A DNA stretch of 6,071 nucleotides from an uncultured Litorivicinus sp. (GTDB lineage Bacteria; Pseudomonadota; Gammaproteobacteria; Pseudomonadales; Litorivicinaceae): the NCBI GenBank assembly GCA_938091715.1, contig CALKMT010000118.1, positions 1 to 6,071 on the forward strand. Direction: 5' to 3'. The notes beneath the pieces were generated by a model, which saw only the letters and a program-made list of their open reading frames with translations, did no database searches and was not told the origin of the DNA. The position numbers and the translations under genes are program-made. This document shows positions 1-6,071 of the stretch, piece by piece. The first letter of the stretch is position 1. Each line of letters starts with the position of its first letter.

Positions 1-291
1 AGATCCGGTGACACCTTGGGGGCGATTGCCCTGCGCTTTGATACCTCGGTGGGTGAGCTAAAGAGCCTAAACGGGCTCAACAGCAACCTGATCCGGATCG
101 GTCAGGTGCTGCGAGTTAATGGGGGCAATGCGGTGTATGCCGAGGGCAATACCACCCATGTTGTGCGCTCAGGCGAATCCTTGTGGACCATCGCCCGGCG
201 CTATAACACGACGGTTGCCGCGCTGGAGTCAGTCAACACCGTCGGGCGCTACCTAAAGGTGGGTCAGCAGCTCAGGATCCCGCTGCCCTAA
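1..291 (+). CDS. LysM-domain peptidoglycan hydrolase, C-terminal part (5' end outside window)
   Basis: This is the last 96 codons of a plus-strand gene that enters the window in frame at base 1 and ends at TAA 289-291. Two LysM repeats are visible. The first (residues about 1-39, its start cut off) has GDTL, a central NGLN and a closing IRIGQVLRV. The second (about 53-94) has VVRSGESLW and closes with LKVGQQLRI. A short Gly/Asn/Ala-rich linker joins them. LysM modules bind the GlcNAc-containing glycan strands of peptidoglycan, so the protein is probably periplasmic or envelope-bound. C-terminal tandem LysM repeats occur in the lytic transglycosylase MltD and in AmiB/AmiC-type amidases. MltD lies near rnhA-dnaQ in E. 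coli and Pseudomonas, which favours it, but the catalytic domain is not in the window. Its 3' end overlaps the convergent nudC by 39 bp. Confidence 0.85.
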   Translation, partial: RSGDTLGAIALRFDTSVGELKSLNGLNSNLIRIGQVLRVNGGNAVYAEGNTTHVVRSGESLWTIARRYNTTVAALESVNTVGRYLKVGQQLRIPLP

Positions 292-1083
292 CCAGGTGTC
301 AATCAGGGCCCGAGAGATACTGCTGGCCGGCGGCAGGCCTGGCAGTTTATCGGCCTCGAACCATTGCGCGTCGACAATTTCGACGCCGTCCACCTGAATG
401 TCGCCGCTGGCCCACTCCGCGAAATAGCCCATCATCAGCGAGTTTTTAAACGGCCAGGACTGGGTGGCAAAATACCGCGGGCGCGTGACTTCGATGCCTA
501 CTTCCTCGCGGATCTCCCGCCGAATAGCGTGCTCAGCGGACTCCCCGGCCTCCAGGAATCCGGCCAGGGTCGAATACATCCCAGGCTCGAACCGCGGCGA
601 GCGAGCCAACAAACATTGACTGCCCCGGGTCACCAATACGATGACCGACGGCGAGATGCGGGGATAACTGACCAGGGCACAGTCTGCATCGCTGCAACGT
701 ACCCCAGAGTCCCCGGGATTGCTGTGGTTGGCGCTGCCGCACCGACCGCAAAATCGATGCTCTTCAATGAACTCAAGCCGCTGGATTCCCGCACTTAACG
801 CGATAAACGTCAGATCATCAGGATGGGACAAAATGCACGCCCGCAGCGGCATCCACTGATATCCCTTGGGCGGCACATCCGACCAGCGGACGCAGTGCAC
901 GCTGACACCGGAAATCGTGCCGACGGTATGGCTCTGATTAACCAGGCTAGCGTCTAACATTGGCCCATTGGGCCCCACCAACACCTGACGATCGTCAGAA
1001 AATGCCACCAATGCGGCGGAAGTGCCTTGGTCTGATTGAGGCCACCAATCGATGGCCAGATCACCACGAAAGCTAGAGTTCAT
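253..1083 (-). CDS. nudC: NAD+ diphosphatase / NAD-capped RNA hydrolase NudC
   Basis: This 276-residue Nudix hydrolase is slightly longer than E. coli NudC (257). The family cleaves NAD(H) to NMN(H) and AMP and removes the NAD cap from RNA 5' ends in the cytoplasm. A four-cysteine zinc ribbon is present (Cys112, Cys115, Cys130, Cys135). A complete Nudix box follows at residues 175-197, fitting GX5EX7REUXEEXGU, with REIREEVGI at its end. After it comes TQSWPF (207-212), the NudC-specific signature usually written SQPWPF. I chose the ATG at 1081-1083: an in-frame start 44 codons upstream would sit deep inside dnaQ and add non-homologous sequence. The chosen start overlaps the dnaQ stop by 11 bp, with only a weak ribosome site (CAGG-like), which suggests translational coupling. 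It is the last gene of the operon, and its stop lies inside the convergent LysM gene. No terminator is evident after it. Confidence 0.96.
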   Translation of the reverse strand: MNSSFRGDLAIDWWPQSDQGTSAALVAFSDDRQVLVGPNGPMLDASLVNQSHTVGTISGVSVHCVRWSDVPPKGYQWMPLRACILSHPDDLTFIALSAGIQRLEFIEEHRFCGRCGSANHSNPGDSGVRCSDADCALVSYPRISPSVIVLVTRGSQCLLARSPRFEPGMYSTLAGFLEAGESAEHAIRREIREEVGIEVTRPRYFATQSWPFKNSLMMGYFAEWASGDIQVDGVEIVDAQWFEADKLPGLPPASSISRALIDTWLGQRDPELLTHL

Positions 1084-1786
1084 CCCAGGCAGCCTGCCCC
1101 GCACTGCTTCGAATGGAATCCAGCAAGGCGTCAAATCCCTGGGACTCATCGGCATCGGCGGCATAACTGGGGCCAGACACCCGTCCGGCCACCCGTTGAA
1201 TGGGCTCGGCTTCAATGGATTGGCTTTGCTTATTGCCGGTACTGGCCAACAGAGTGTTCTGTTCCCGGGTCATGGCCAAATAAACCTCGGCCAGCAGTCG
1301 GGCGTCCAGCAGCGCTCCGTGCAGCTCTCGGTTCGAGTTATCGATACCGTAGACCTTGCACAGCGCATCCAGGCTGTTGCGCTGACCGGGGCGTTTTTTA
1401 CGTGCCATGGTCAGGGAATCCGTGGCCTGCCCAGAATGGCACAGATCCTTGATCCGAGGCGCCTGGGACAGACGTGCGAATTCAGCATCCAAGAAGCCCA
1501 CGTCAAAGGCGGCATTGTGAATGATTAACTCGGCGCCCTGGATAAATTCAATAAAACTGTCGGCGATGGCCGCGAACTTGGGTTTGTCCGCCAGAAACTC
1601 GGTGCTGATGCCGTGTACTTCGTAAGCCCCTTGGTCGATTTCTCGGTCGGGCTGTAAGTATTCATGAAACACACGCCCGGTCAGTCGGCGATTGACCAAC
1701 TCGACACAGCCAATTTCGATAATTCGGTGACCCAGCTCGGGCTCGATGCCCGTGGTCTCGGTGTCCAGCACTACTTGCCTAGGCAT
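1073..1786 (-). CDS. dnaQ: DNA polymerase III epsilon subunit, 3'-5' proofreading exonuclease
   Basis: This 237-residue protein is the proofreading subunit of the replicative polymerase core, bound between the alpha and theta subunits. All DEDDh exonuclease motifs are present: Exo I DTETTG with Asp8 and Glu10, Exo II HNAAFDVGF with Asp95, and Exo III HGALLDA with His156 and Asp161. The C-terminal tail has a possible beta-clamp motif at 176-181 (QNTLLA). Its end, LLDSIRSSAGQAAW, resembles the alpha-binding tail of E. coli DnaQ, including the near-terminal Trp (Trp234). The ATG at 1784-1786 is preceded by a good GAGGAG site. The start overlaps the rnhA stop by 16 bp, and the gene's end overlaps the nudC start by 11 bp. 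In E. coli rnhA and dnaQ are divergent; here they run in the same direction, as in Pseudomonas. This looks like a full-length, functional housekeeping gene. Confidence 0.98.
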   Translation of the reverse strand: MPRQVVLDTETTGIEPELGHRIIEIGCVELVNRRLTGRVFHEYLQPDREIDQGAYEVHGISTEFLADKPKFAAIADSFIEFIQGAELIIHNAAFDVGFLDAEFARLSQAPRIKDLCHSGQATDSLTMARKKRPGQRNSLDALCKVYGIDNSNRELHGALLDARLLAEVYLAMTREQNTLLASTGNKQSQSIEAEPIQRVAGRVSGPSYAADADESQGFDALLDSIRSSAGQAAWDEL

Positions 1787-2211
1787 TGTTCGACTCCTCG
1801 GTTGGCCAACTCGTCGGCTTTTTCATTGCCGGGGTCCCCTGCGTGGCCTTTGACCCAACCCCAGTGCACCTCATGGCGCTCCACGGCCTGGTCCAAGCGT
1901 TCCCACAAATCTCGATTCTTGACCGGCTTGCCAGCGGCCGTCTTCCAGCCTTTGCGACGCCAATTGCCAATCCACTTGGTAATGCCGTCCTTCATGTACA
2001 CCGAATCGGTGATCAGGTGCACTTTGCAGGGACGGGTCAGGGCGTCCAGCGCCTCGATAGCCGCGAGCAACTCCATGCGGTTATTGGTGGTCTCGGCTTC
2101 GCCCCCGAACAGATGTTTCTCGTGCTCGCCGAACAGCATCAAAGCGCCCCAACCCCCCGGGCCTGGATTGCCCTTGCACGCCCCGTCGGTGTAGATGGTT
2201 ACCGAGTCCAC
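1771..2211 (-). CDS. rnhA: Ribonuclease HI
   Basis: This 146-residue RNase H type 1 (E. coli enzyme 155) degrades the RNA strand of RNA-DNA hybrids, clearing R-loops and helping with primer removal. The catalytic DEDD set is visible: Asp9 in YTDGACKGNPGPGGWG, Glu47 in NNRMELL, Asp69 in ITDS and Asp133 in NEKADELA. The flexible catalytic His (123) is in KGHAGD. The basic region with the KWIGNWRRKGWK stretch (about 79-90) is the usual substrate-handle segment. The start was set at GTG 2209-2211, giving VDSVTIYTDGA, which matches the family N terminus. The only upstream in-frame ATG (2332-2334) would add 41 non-homologous residues inside sohB. This GTG overlaps the sohB stop by 13 bp and has at best a weak ribosome site (AATAGG), so coupling to sohB translation is likely. 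Its end overlaps the dnaQ start by 16 bp. Confidence 0.97.
   Translation of the reverse strand: MDSVTIYTDGACKGNPGPGGWGALMLFGEHEKHLFGGEAETTNNRMELLAAIEALDALTRPCKVHLITDSVYMKDGITKWIGNWRRKGWKTAAGKPVKNRDLWERLDQAVERHEVHWGWVKGHAGDPGNEKADELANRGVEQCLGK
1794..1799 (-). promoter_or_regulatory. Ribosome binding site of dnaQ
   Basis: Read on the minus strand, GAGGAG lies 7 nt before the dnaQ ATG (1784-1786). The site sits inside the last codons of rnhA. It fixes the dnaQ start and is the clearest internal Shine-Dalgarno match in this operon, so dnaQ may be translated partly independently of rnhA. Confidence 0.7.
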
Positions 2212-3176
2212 GGCAGTGCGCCTATTGAACGGGTAAATTGGCGCATCGAACGGCCTAGCTTCCAGCCCAGGGTTTTCGGCACCTGATAGCGCACCTCGAG
2301 TACCGCTTTGTCCTGACTGTGCGCCATCAACCAATCATCGACCTGAGCTACCTCGTCAATCAGGCCCACTTCAAGGGCATCCGACCCAAACCAAACGTCG
2401 CCCTCGGCGACCCGCTCAATGTCCAAATCCGGCCGATAGGTGGTGACAAAGGATTTAAACAATCGATGGATTTGTTCCAGGTCGTCTTTGAATTTGGCGC
2501 GCCCCTCGTCGGTGTTCTCGCCCAGTACCGTTAGCGTGCGCTTGTGCTTACCCGCGGTTAGGACCTCGACATCGACGTCAGCTTTTTTTAGCGCCCGATG
2601 AAAATTCGGCACCTGGGCCACCACCCCGATACTGCCGACCGCAGCAAAGGGAGCTGCCATAATGTGATTGGCGACCACGGCCATCATGTAACCGCCGCTG
2701 GCGGCCACGCCCTCGACCGCAACGGTCAATGGCAGGCCTGCCTCGCGCAGACGGACCATCTGACTGGCTGCCAGCCCATATTCCGACACGCCGCCACCCG
2801 GGCTTTTCAGGCGCACACATACTTGATCCGTTTCACGATCCGCAGCGACCAGGATGGCACTGACCGCCTCACGCAGTCCTTTCAGACCCGAGACCCGCAT
2901 GTCACCGTTGAACACCAGAACCCAAACCGTCCCTTTGGGGGACTGCTTGGCTTGTTTCTTAGCGTCTTTTTTGGCCTGCTTGGCCTCTTTCGAGCGCCGT
3001 ACCCCCAACATTATCGAGCGATACCCCGCCCAGCGGGCGCCCCAATCCACGATCCTAAGACCGCCCTCTTTTGAGCCGCCCTGGCTGCGCGCAGCGGCAG
3101 CGATGACCACCAAGGCAGCAGCGCTTAGCAGGACAACCTTTAGGGTAAAACTTAATAAATCGAGCAGAGTTTCCAT
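2199..3176 (-). CDS. sohB: SohB-type inner-membrane peptidase, family S49
   Basis: This 325-residue S49 (signal peptide peptidase A clan) serine protease is a little shorter than E. coli SohB (349). The E. coli gene was named as a multicopy suppressor of an htrA (degP) mutant, pointing to envelope protein quality control. An N-terminal membrane helix spans about residues 7-29. A strongly basic linker follows at 60-78, with seven Lys and two Arg in 19 residues. The protease core has SPGGG (125-129), the nucleophile Ser160 in AVEGVAASGG, and the likely general base Lys212 in AGKHKRTL. The Ser-Lys spacing of 52 equals that of B. subtilis SppA, as I recall that enzyme. The ATG at 3174-3176 shares one base with the ppiD stop (TGATG), a classic coupling arrangement with little Shine-Dalgarno sequence. 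An in-frame start 11 codons upstream lies inside ppiD and is rejected. Confidence 0.95.
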   Translation of the reverse strand: METLLDLLSFTLKVVLLSAAALVVIAAAARSQGGSKEGGLRIVDWGARWAGYRSIMLGVRRSKEAKQAKKDAKKQAKQSPKGTVWVLVFNGDMRVSGLKGLREAVSAILVAADRETDQVCVRLKSPGGGVSEYGLAASQMVRLREAGLPLTVAVEGVAASGGYMMAVVANHIMAAPFAAVGSIGVVAQVPNFHRALKKADVDVEVLTAGKHKRTLTVLGENTDEGRAKFKDDLEQIHRLFKSFVTTYRPDLDIERVAEGDVWFGSDALEVGLIDEVAQVDDWLMAHSQDKAVLEVRYQVPKTLGWKLGRSMRQFTRSIGALPWTR

Positions 3177-4945
3177 CAGCGCTCTACGACGGCTTGGGAT
3201 TGCGCCCATTGGCCCAGCTGAGTGCCCGCCGCTTGACGGGCCTGGCTGGCCAAGAAGGCCTGCATTCCCTCGGTATCCTCAACCGCACCCGCCGTTACAG
3301 ACACCACTTCCAGCGCGTACGCATCGCCGGTTGCAGCCTGAACCACCTGGCGCTGGGCGACCGGCAACGCAAAAATGTTTTGCACGACATCTGAGGGCAA
3401 TGCATCAAATGCGCGTCCGATCGACTGCGCTTGTACATCGGTTAAGTCTGACAAACGCGCTTGCGCAGCCGTTTGTGCCGCTTCGGCCTGCTGCTGTGCT
3501 GTCCATAGTTCGATCAATGACTCCCGGACCTCGTCCAGCGCCAACTGACGGGCCGGCTCGCTGTCGCGCAGACGCAATACCAGCGCGCCCTGTTCTAGCT
3601 CTAACAAGGTCGAGTTCTCACCGGCCTGCACGTCGTCACTAAAGGCCGCAGCTCGAATTCCTAGGTTCTCTGCGATTCCCTGGCCGGCGGCTTGGGTAAA
3701 TCGCTCGGTCGATTGAATGTCCAGCCCTAACACCTGTGCGGCTTCTTCCAGATCGCCAGAGAACGCGATATTGGCCAATTCCTCGGCGTCGGCCTCGTAT
3801 TCGATACGGGCTTGGCTCTCGGCTAACTGGTTCCGTAACAGCTCGGCCCGTTGCTCAAAGGTTTCCGGTTGCTGCTCACGCGCCTCGGTCAACTTGATAA
3901 TGTGATGCCCAAAGGCGGTCTGAACCGCGCCAGACACTTCGCCGACTGCCAGACTTTCCAGCGCTCGTGCAAATTCCGGGGCATAGATACTGGGATCCGC
4001 AAATCCTAGATCACCGCCGAGCTCGCCGCTTAGCGTGTCTTGTGACAGCTCCCGCGCCAGCGCTTCAAAGCTTTCGCCGGCGTTCAAACGCGCCAAGGCC
4101 GCTTTTGCTTGCGCCAAGCTGTCATCCCCAGTCAACAGAATGTGCGAGGCGCGAGGCTCTTGGGTGGCGTTCAGGGCTTGAACGTAACGGTCATAGGCGT
4201 CTCGCAATTCAGCCGGGTCCACCTCGATGTCTGTCAGGTCGCGCTCACGCGGCAACAAGACGTAATCCACTGACACCTGCTGGGGCTGTTGCCATTGGGC
4301 CGTGGTGGCATCGTACAGGCTCTGCAACTCGCTATCGCTGGGCTGGGCGTCGATGGACTGATCACTGGCCAGCACGGGAATCCAACGAACCGAACGCTGC
4401 TGACCCTCCAATGCCAAGGCTTGCTGAACCTGTGCATCCAGAACAAAGGCGCTGTCCGCCAGGCCTCGGGTCCACTGATTGACCGTTAGCTGCTCTTTGA
4501 GTTGCTCACGAAACCCAACCCGGCCCAGCCCCTGGCGGCCGACGAACTGATCAAACAAGGCGACGCTAAACTGGCCGTCCTGTTGAAATTCCGGTGCATT
4601 GGAGATCAATTGATCGATTTGCGCATCCTGAAAACTCAGGCCCCGGGCCTGGGCAGTCGTCAGTACCGACGTCTGCTGGATCAGAGAATCCAACACCCGT
4701 GTGCGCAGCATCGACTCGTCGATCAAGGCGGGATCCTGCACCAGCGATAGCAACTGCCGGCGCTGAGTATCCAACTCGCGCAAAAAGTCTTGTTCAGTGA
4801 TGGGTTGGTCGTTGACCACGGCCACTTCAGGCTCACCACTAAAGGACACAAACTGCACGCCAGTCACCACAAAAGTCAGGGCAATCAGCCCGACAATAAT
4901 TTTGGCGGCTGCGCCAGAGGCGTTATCACGGATGTTTTGTAACAT
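3176..4945 (-). CDS. ppiD: PpiD, membrane-anchored periplasmic chaperone with parvulin domain
   Basis: This 589-residue protein (E. coli PpiD 623) is held in the inner membrane by one N-terminal helix (about 15-33, within AAAKIIVGLIALTFVVTG) and faces the periplasm. There it assists newly translocated proteins near the Sec translocon. A SurA-like chaperone region occupies about 36-200. The parvulin (PpiC) domain covers about 264-356, with ASHILL (266-271), GGDLGF (310-315) and FGHHIIKL (345-352). A Gln/Ala-rich, probably helical C-terminal region follows. E. coli PpiD is reported to lack measurable prolyl isomerase activity, so the role here is probably chaperoning. The start is ATG 4943-4945 with a weak AAGAAG site. 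An in-frame ATG 14 codons upstream would fall in the hupB terminator loop and is rejected. It is the first gene of the overlapping operon, and its TGA shares a base with the sohB ATG. Confidence 0.96.
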   Translation of the reverse strand: MLQNIRDNASGAAAKIIVGLIALTFVVTGVQFVSFSGEPEVAVVNDQPITEQDFLRELDTQRRQLLSLVQDPALIDESMLRTRVLDSLIQQTSVLTTAQARGLSFQDAQIDQLISNAPEFQQDGQFSVALFDQFVGRQGLGRVGFREQLKEQLTVNQWTRGLADSAFVLDAQVQQALALEGQQRSVRWIPVLASDQSIDAQPSDSELQSLYDATTAQWQQPQQVSVDYVLLPRERDLTDIEVDPAELRDAYDRYVQALNATQEPRASHILLTGDDSLAQAKAALARLNAGESFEALARELSQDTLSGELGGDLGFADPSIYAPEFARALESLAVGEVSGAVQTAFGHHIIKLTEAREQQPETFEQRAELLRNQLAESQARIEYEADAEELANIAFSGDLEEAAQVLGLDIQSTERFTQAAGQGIAENLGIRAAAFSDDVQAGENSTLLELEQGALVLRLRDSEPARQLALDEVRESLIELWTAQQQAEAAQTAAQARLSDLTDVQAQSIGRAFDALPSDVVQNIFALPVAQRQVVQAATGDAYALEVVSVTAGAVEDTEGMQAFLASQARQAAGTQLGQWAQSQAVVER

Positions 4946-4970
4946 TGGGCTTCTTCTTAAAATTTGATCG

Positions 4971-4999
4971 AAAAAAAAGGGCGCCAAGCGCCCCTTTTT
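4971..4999 (-). terminator. Rho-independent terminator of hupB
   Basis: Read on the minus strand, the sequence is five A, then GGGGCGC, loop TTG, GCGCCC, then eight T. Six GC pairs (4979-4984 with 4988-4993) close a 3-nt loop. The stem can extend through a G-T and five A-T pairs to 12 pairs. The T8 run covers 4971-4978. It begins about 20 bp after the hupB stop and ends 25 bp before the ppiD ATG. The flanking A and T runs mean it could also stop plus-strand transcription, although no plus-strand gene lies nearby. Confidence 0.9.
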
Positions 5000-5019
5000 G
5001 GGTCAGCGTTGCGGCTGAC

Positions 5020-5292
5020 TTAGTTTACCGCGTCTTTCAGTGCTTTACCTGCTTTGAAGCCAGGAACGTTAGAGGCAGCAATTTGGATCTCTTTACCCGT
5101 CTGGGGGTTACGGCCTGTGCGTGCTGCACGAGCTTTAACGGCAAAGGTGCCAAAGCCAACCAATGAAACTTGCTCGCCACCTTTCAGCGAGTCAGTGATG
5201 GCAGCAACGGTAGCGTCCAGTGCCTTACCTGCGTCTGCCTTGCTTAGGCCTGCGCCTGATGCAATCGCATCAACCAATTCAGATTTGTTCAC
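5020..5292 (-). CDS. hupB: DNA-binding protein HU-beta
   Basis: This 90-residue protein has the exact length of the HU family. HU dimers bend and compact nucleoid DNA and bind nicked or distorted DNA. The sequence has the dimerisation N-terminal helices (MNKSELVDAIA), the GFGTF turn (46-50), and the DNA-binding beta arm with TGRNPQTGK. That arm includes the Arg61-Asn62-Pro63 tip whose proline intercalates into DNA. The C terminus GFKAGKALKDAVN is typical. The start is GTG at 5290-5292, since the family N terminus begins exactly here. An ATG two bases upstream is in another frame and is followed at once by TGA. The gene lies between lon and ppiD, the conserved gammaproteobacterial order. It has its own promoter, a strong ribosome site and a strong terminator, which suits an abundant protein expressed as a single-gene unit. 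Confidence 0.98.
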   Translation of the reverse strand: MNKSELVDAIASGAGLSKADAGKALDATVAAITDSLKGGEQVSLVGFGTFAVKARAARTGRNPQTGKEIQIAASNVPGFKAGKALKDAVN

Positions 5293-5298
5293 ATTAAA

Positions 5299-5304
5299 CC
5301 CCTT
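5299..5304 (-). promoter_or_regulatory. Ribosome binding site of hupB, deciding the GTG start
   Basis: Read on the minus strand, AAGGGG is followed by TTTAAT and then the GTG start, a 6-nt spacing. The competing out-of-frame ATG lies only 4 nt from this site, which is rather close. Spacing and protein homology therefore both favour GTG. Confidence 0.7.
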
Positions 5305-5338
5305 TTGAGCTTTGTTGTTTCTTTTTTAATAAATGCCG

Positions 5339-5353
5339 GAGCCCTAGAGCCCT
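5339..5353. repeat. Short tandem repeat of GAGCCCT in the hupB leader
   Basis: On the plus strand GAGCCCT occurs twice (5339-5345 and 5347-5353) with one base between, an 8-bp period. In the hupB transcript this reads AGGGCTC twice. It lies between the promoter and the ribosome site. No function is visible, and a repeat this short can arise by chance. Confidence 0.4.
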
Positions 5354-5361
5354 CGTGCTTT

Positions 5362-5378
5362 TCGACTATTCCTGTCGA
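5362..5378 (-). other. Possible small stem-loop at the 5' end of the hupB mRNA
   Basis: The arms TCGAC and GTCGA form a 5-bp stem around a 7-nt loop. If transcription starts near 5380-5381, the hairpin would sit almost at the very 5' end of the leader, where such structures can protect mRNA. The stem is short, so the call is tentative. Confidence 0.3.
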
Positions 5379-5386
5379 CCTGGACA

Positions 5387-5416
5387 GTTATAACAATCAA
5401 AAATTCACTCGGTCAA
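5387..5416 (-). promoter_or_regulatory. Putative sigma70 promoter of hupB
   Basis: On the minus strand a -35 box TTGACC (5411-5416) and a -10 box TATAAC (5387-5392) are separated by 18 bp. Each matches the consensus at five of six bases. The -10 is preceded by TGT, giving an extended -10 (TGnTATAAC). The predicted start is around 5380-5381, leaving a leader of about 88 nt before the hupB GTG. The -35 touches the base of the inverted repeat at the end of lon. The promoter explains how hupB can be expressed apart from lon. Confidence 0.7.
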
Positions 5417-5432
5417 CCTCTATCCCATGAAA

Positions 5433-5448
<16 letters not shown>
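5416..5448 (-). terminator. Perfect 12-bp inverted repeat over the lon stop codon (possible lon terminator)
   Basis: On the plus strand ACCTCTATCCCA (5416-5427) is the exact complement of TGGGATAGAGGT (5437-5448), with a 9-base loop. The upstream arm encodes the last lon codons and the lon stop (5433-5435) lies in the loop. In the lon transcript the stem is followed by TTGACCGAGTGAATTTTTG, so there is no immediate U run; the nearest T5 is about 12 nt on. It may be an imperfect terminator, an mRNA 3' end-protecting hairpin, or a protein-binding palindrome. The structure is certain from the sequence; its function is inferred. Confidence 0.55.

Positions 5449-6071
<623 letters not shown>

Noticed and set aside
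1084..1215. A longer nudC beginning at an in-frame ATG at 1213-1215
   Set aside because: The extra 44 residues would lie entirely within dnaQ and look like antisense-type filler with no NudC homology. The ATG at 1081-1083 fits the overlap pattern of the operon.
1052..1528. Plus-strand open frames opposite nudC, dnaQ, rnhA, sohB and ppiD (for example 1052-1528, 1786-2286, 2854-3642, 3967-4482)
   Set aside because: They lie antisense to genes with complete catalytic motifs and encode low-complexity Arg/Pro/His-rich products with no recognisable domain. Long antisense frames are expected in GC-rich coding DNA.
2212..2334. A longer rnhA beginning at an in-frame ATG at 2332-2334
   Set aside because: It adds 41 residues inside sohB with no RNase H character. 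The GTG at 2209-2211 gives the usual short N terminus before TDGACKGNPGPGGWG.
2948..2996. Repetitive-looking stretch within sohB (CTTGGCTTG, TTGGCC repeats)
   Set aside because: It encodes the Lys/Ala/Gln-rich linker of SohB. The repetition follows from the repeated AAG, AAA and GCC codons and needs no separate element.
3177..3209. A longer sohB beginning 11 codons upstream
   Set aside because: The added residues overlap the end of ppiD. The TGATG junction at 3174-3178 is the more typical start.
4946..4987. A longer ppiD beginning at an ATG at 4985-4987
   Set aside because: That codon lies in the loop of the hupB terminator, and the 14 added residues would be encoded by the terminator stem and its T run.
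4971..4999. The A8 and T5 runs as a possible plus-strand terminator of an unseen gene
   Set aside because: There is no plus-strand gene ending here. The placement just after the hupB stop and the longer T run on the minus strand assign it to hupB.

Overview
The window is a compact stretch of bacterial chromosome with a gammaproteobacterial housekeeping layout. Lon, HU-beta and PpiD follow one another on the minus strand (lon, hupB, ppiD), an order typical of Gammaproteobacteria such as Pseudomonas and Escherichia. The rnhA-dnaQ pair downstream and a LysM-domain wall hydrolase also fit that group. The DNA is fairly GC-rich and almost every base is coding. I cannot name the genus from sequence alone; a marine or Pseudomonas-like gammaproteobacterium is an inference.

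Layout, in minus-strand transcription order. The window opens inside the C-terminal protease domain of lon (6071-5433). A perfect 12-bp inverted repeat spans the lon stop codon. A 140-bp spacer (5293-5432) follows and holds a strong sigma70-type promoter for hupB, a leader with small structures, and the hupB Shine-Dalgarno site. hupB (5292-5020) starts at GTG and ends in a strong Rho-independent terminator (4999-4971). Only about 25 bp later begins a five-gene block, ppiD-sohB-rnhA-dnaQ-nudC (4945-253), in which every junction overlaps, by 1, 13, 16 and 11 bp. The last gene, nudC, runs 39 bp into the 3' end of a convergent plus-strand gene encoding tandem LysM domains (1-291, 5' end outside the window).

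How the genes fit together. Lon, PpiD and SohB serve protein quality control: a cytoplasmic ATP-dependent protease, a periplasm-facing membrane-anchored chaperone, and an inner-membrane S49 peptidase. HU, RNase HI and DnaQ serve nucleoid structure, R-loop and primer removal, and replication proofreading. NudC hydrolyses NADH and removes NAD caps from RNA. The LysM protein is the tail of a peptidoglycan hydrolase.

All eight genes belong to well-known families with their key catalytic residues present. I see no mobile element, CRISPR array, tRNA, rRNA, prophage or defence module, and no evidence for an undescribed system. The points worth a second look are regulatory and architectural: the overlapping operon, the hairpin at the lon stop beside the hupB promoter, the ATG-TGA start-stop pair over the hupB GTG start, and the convergent gene overlap.
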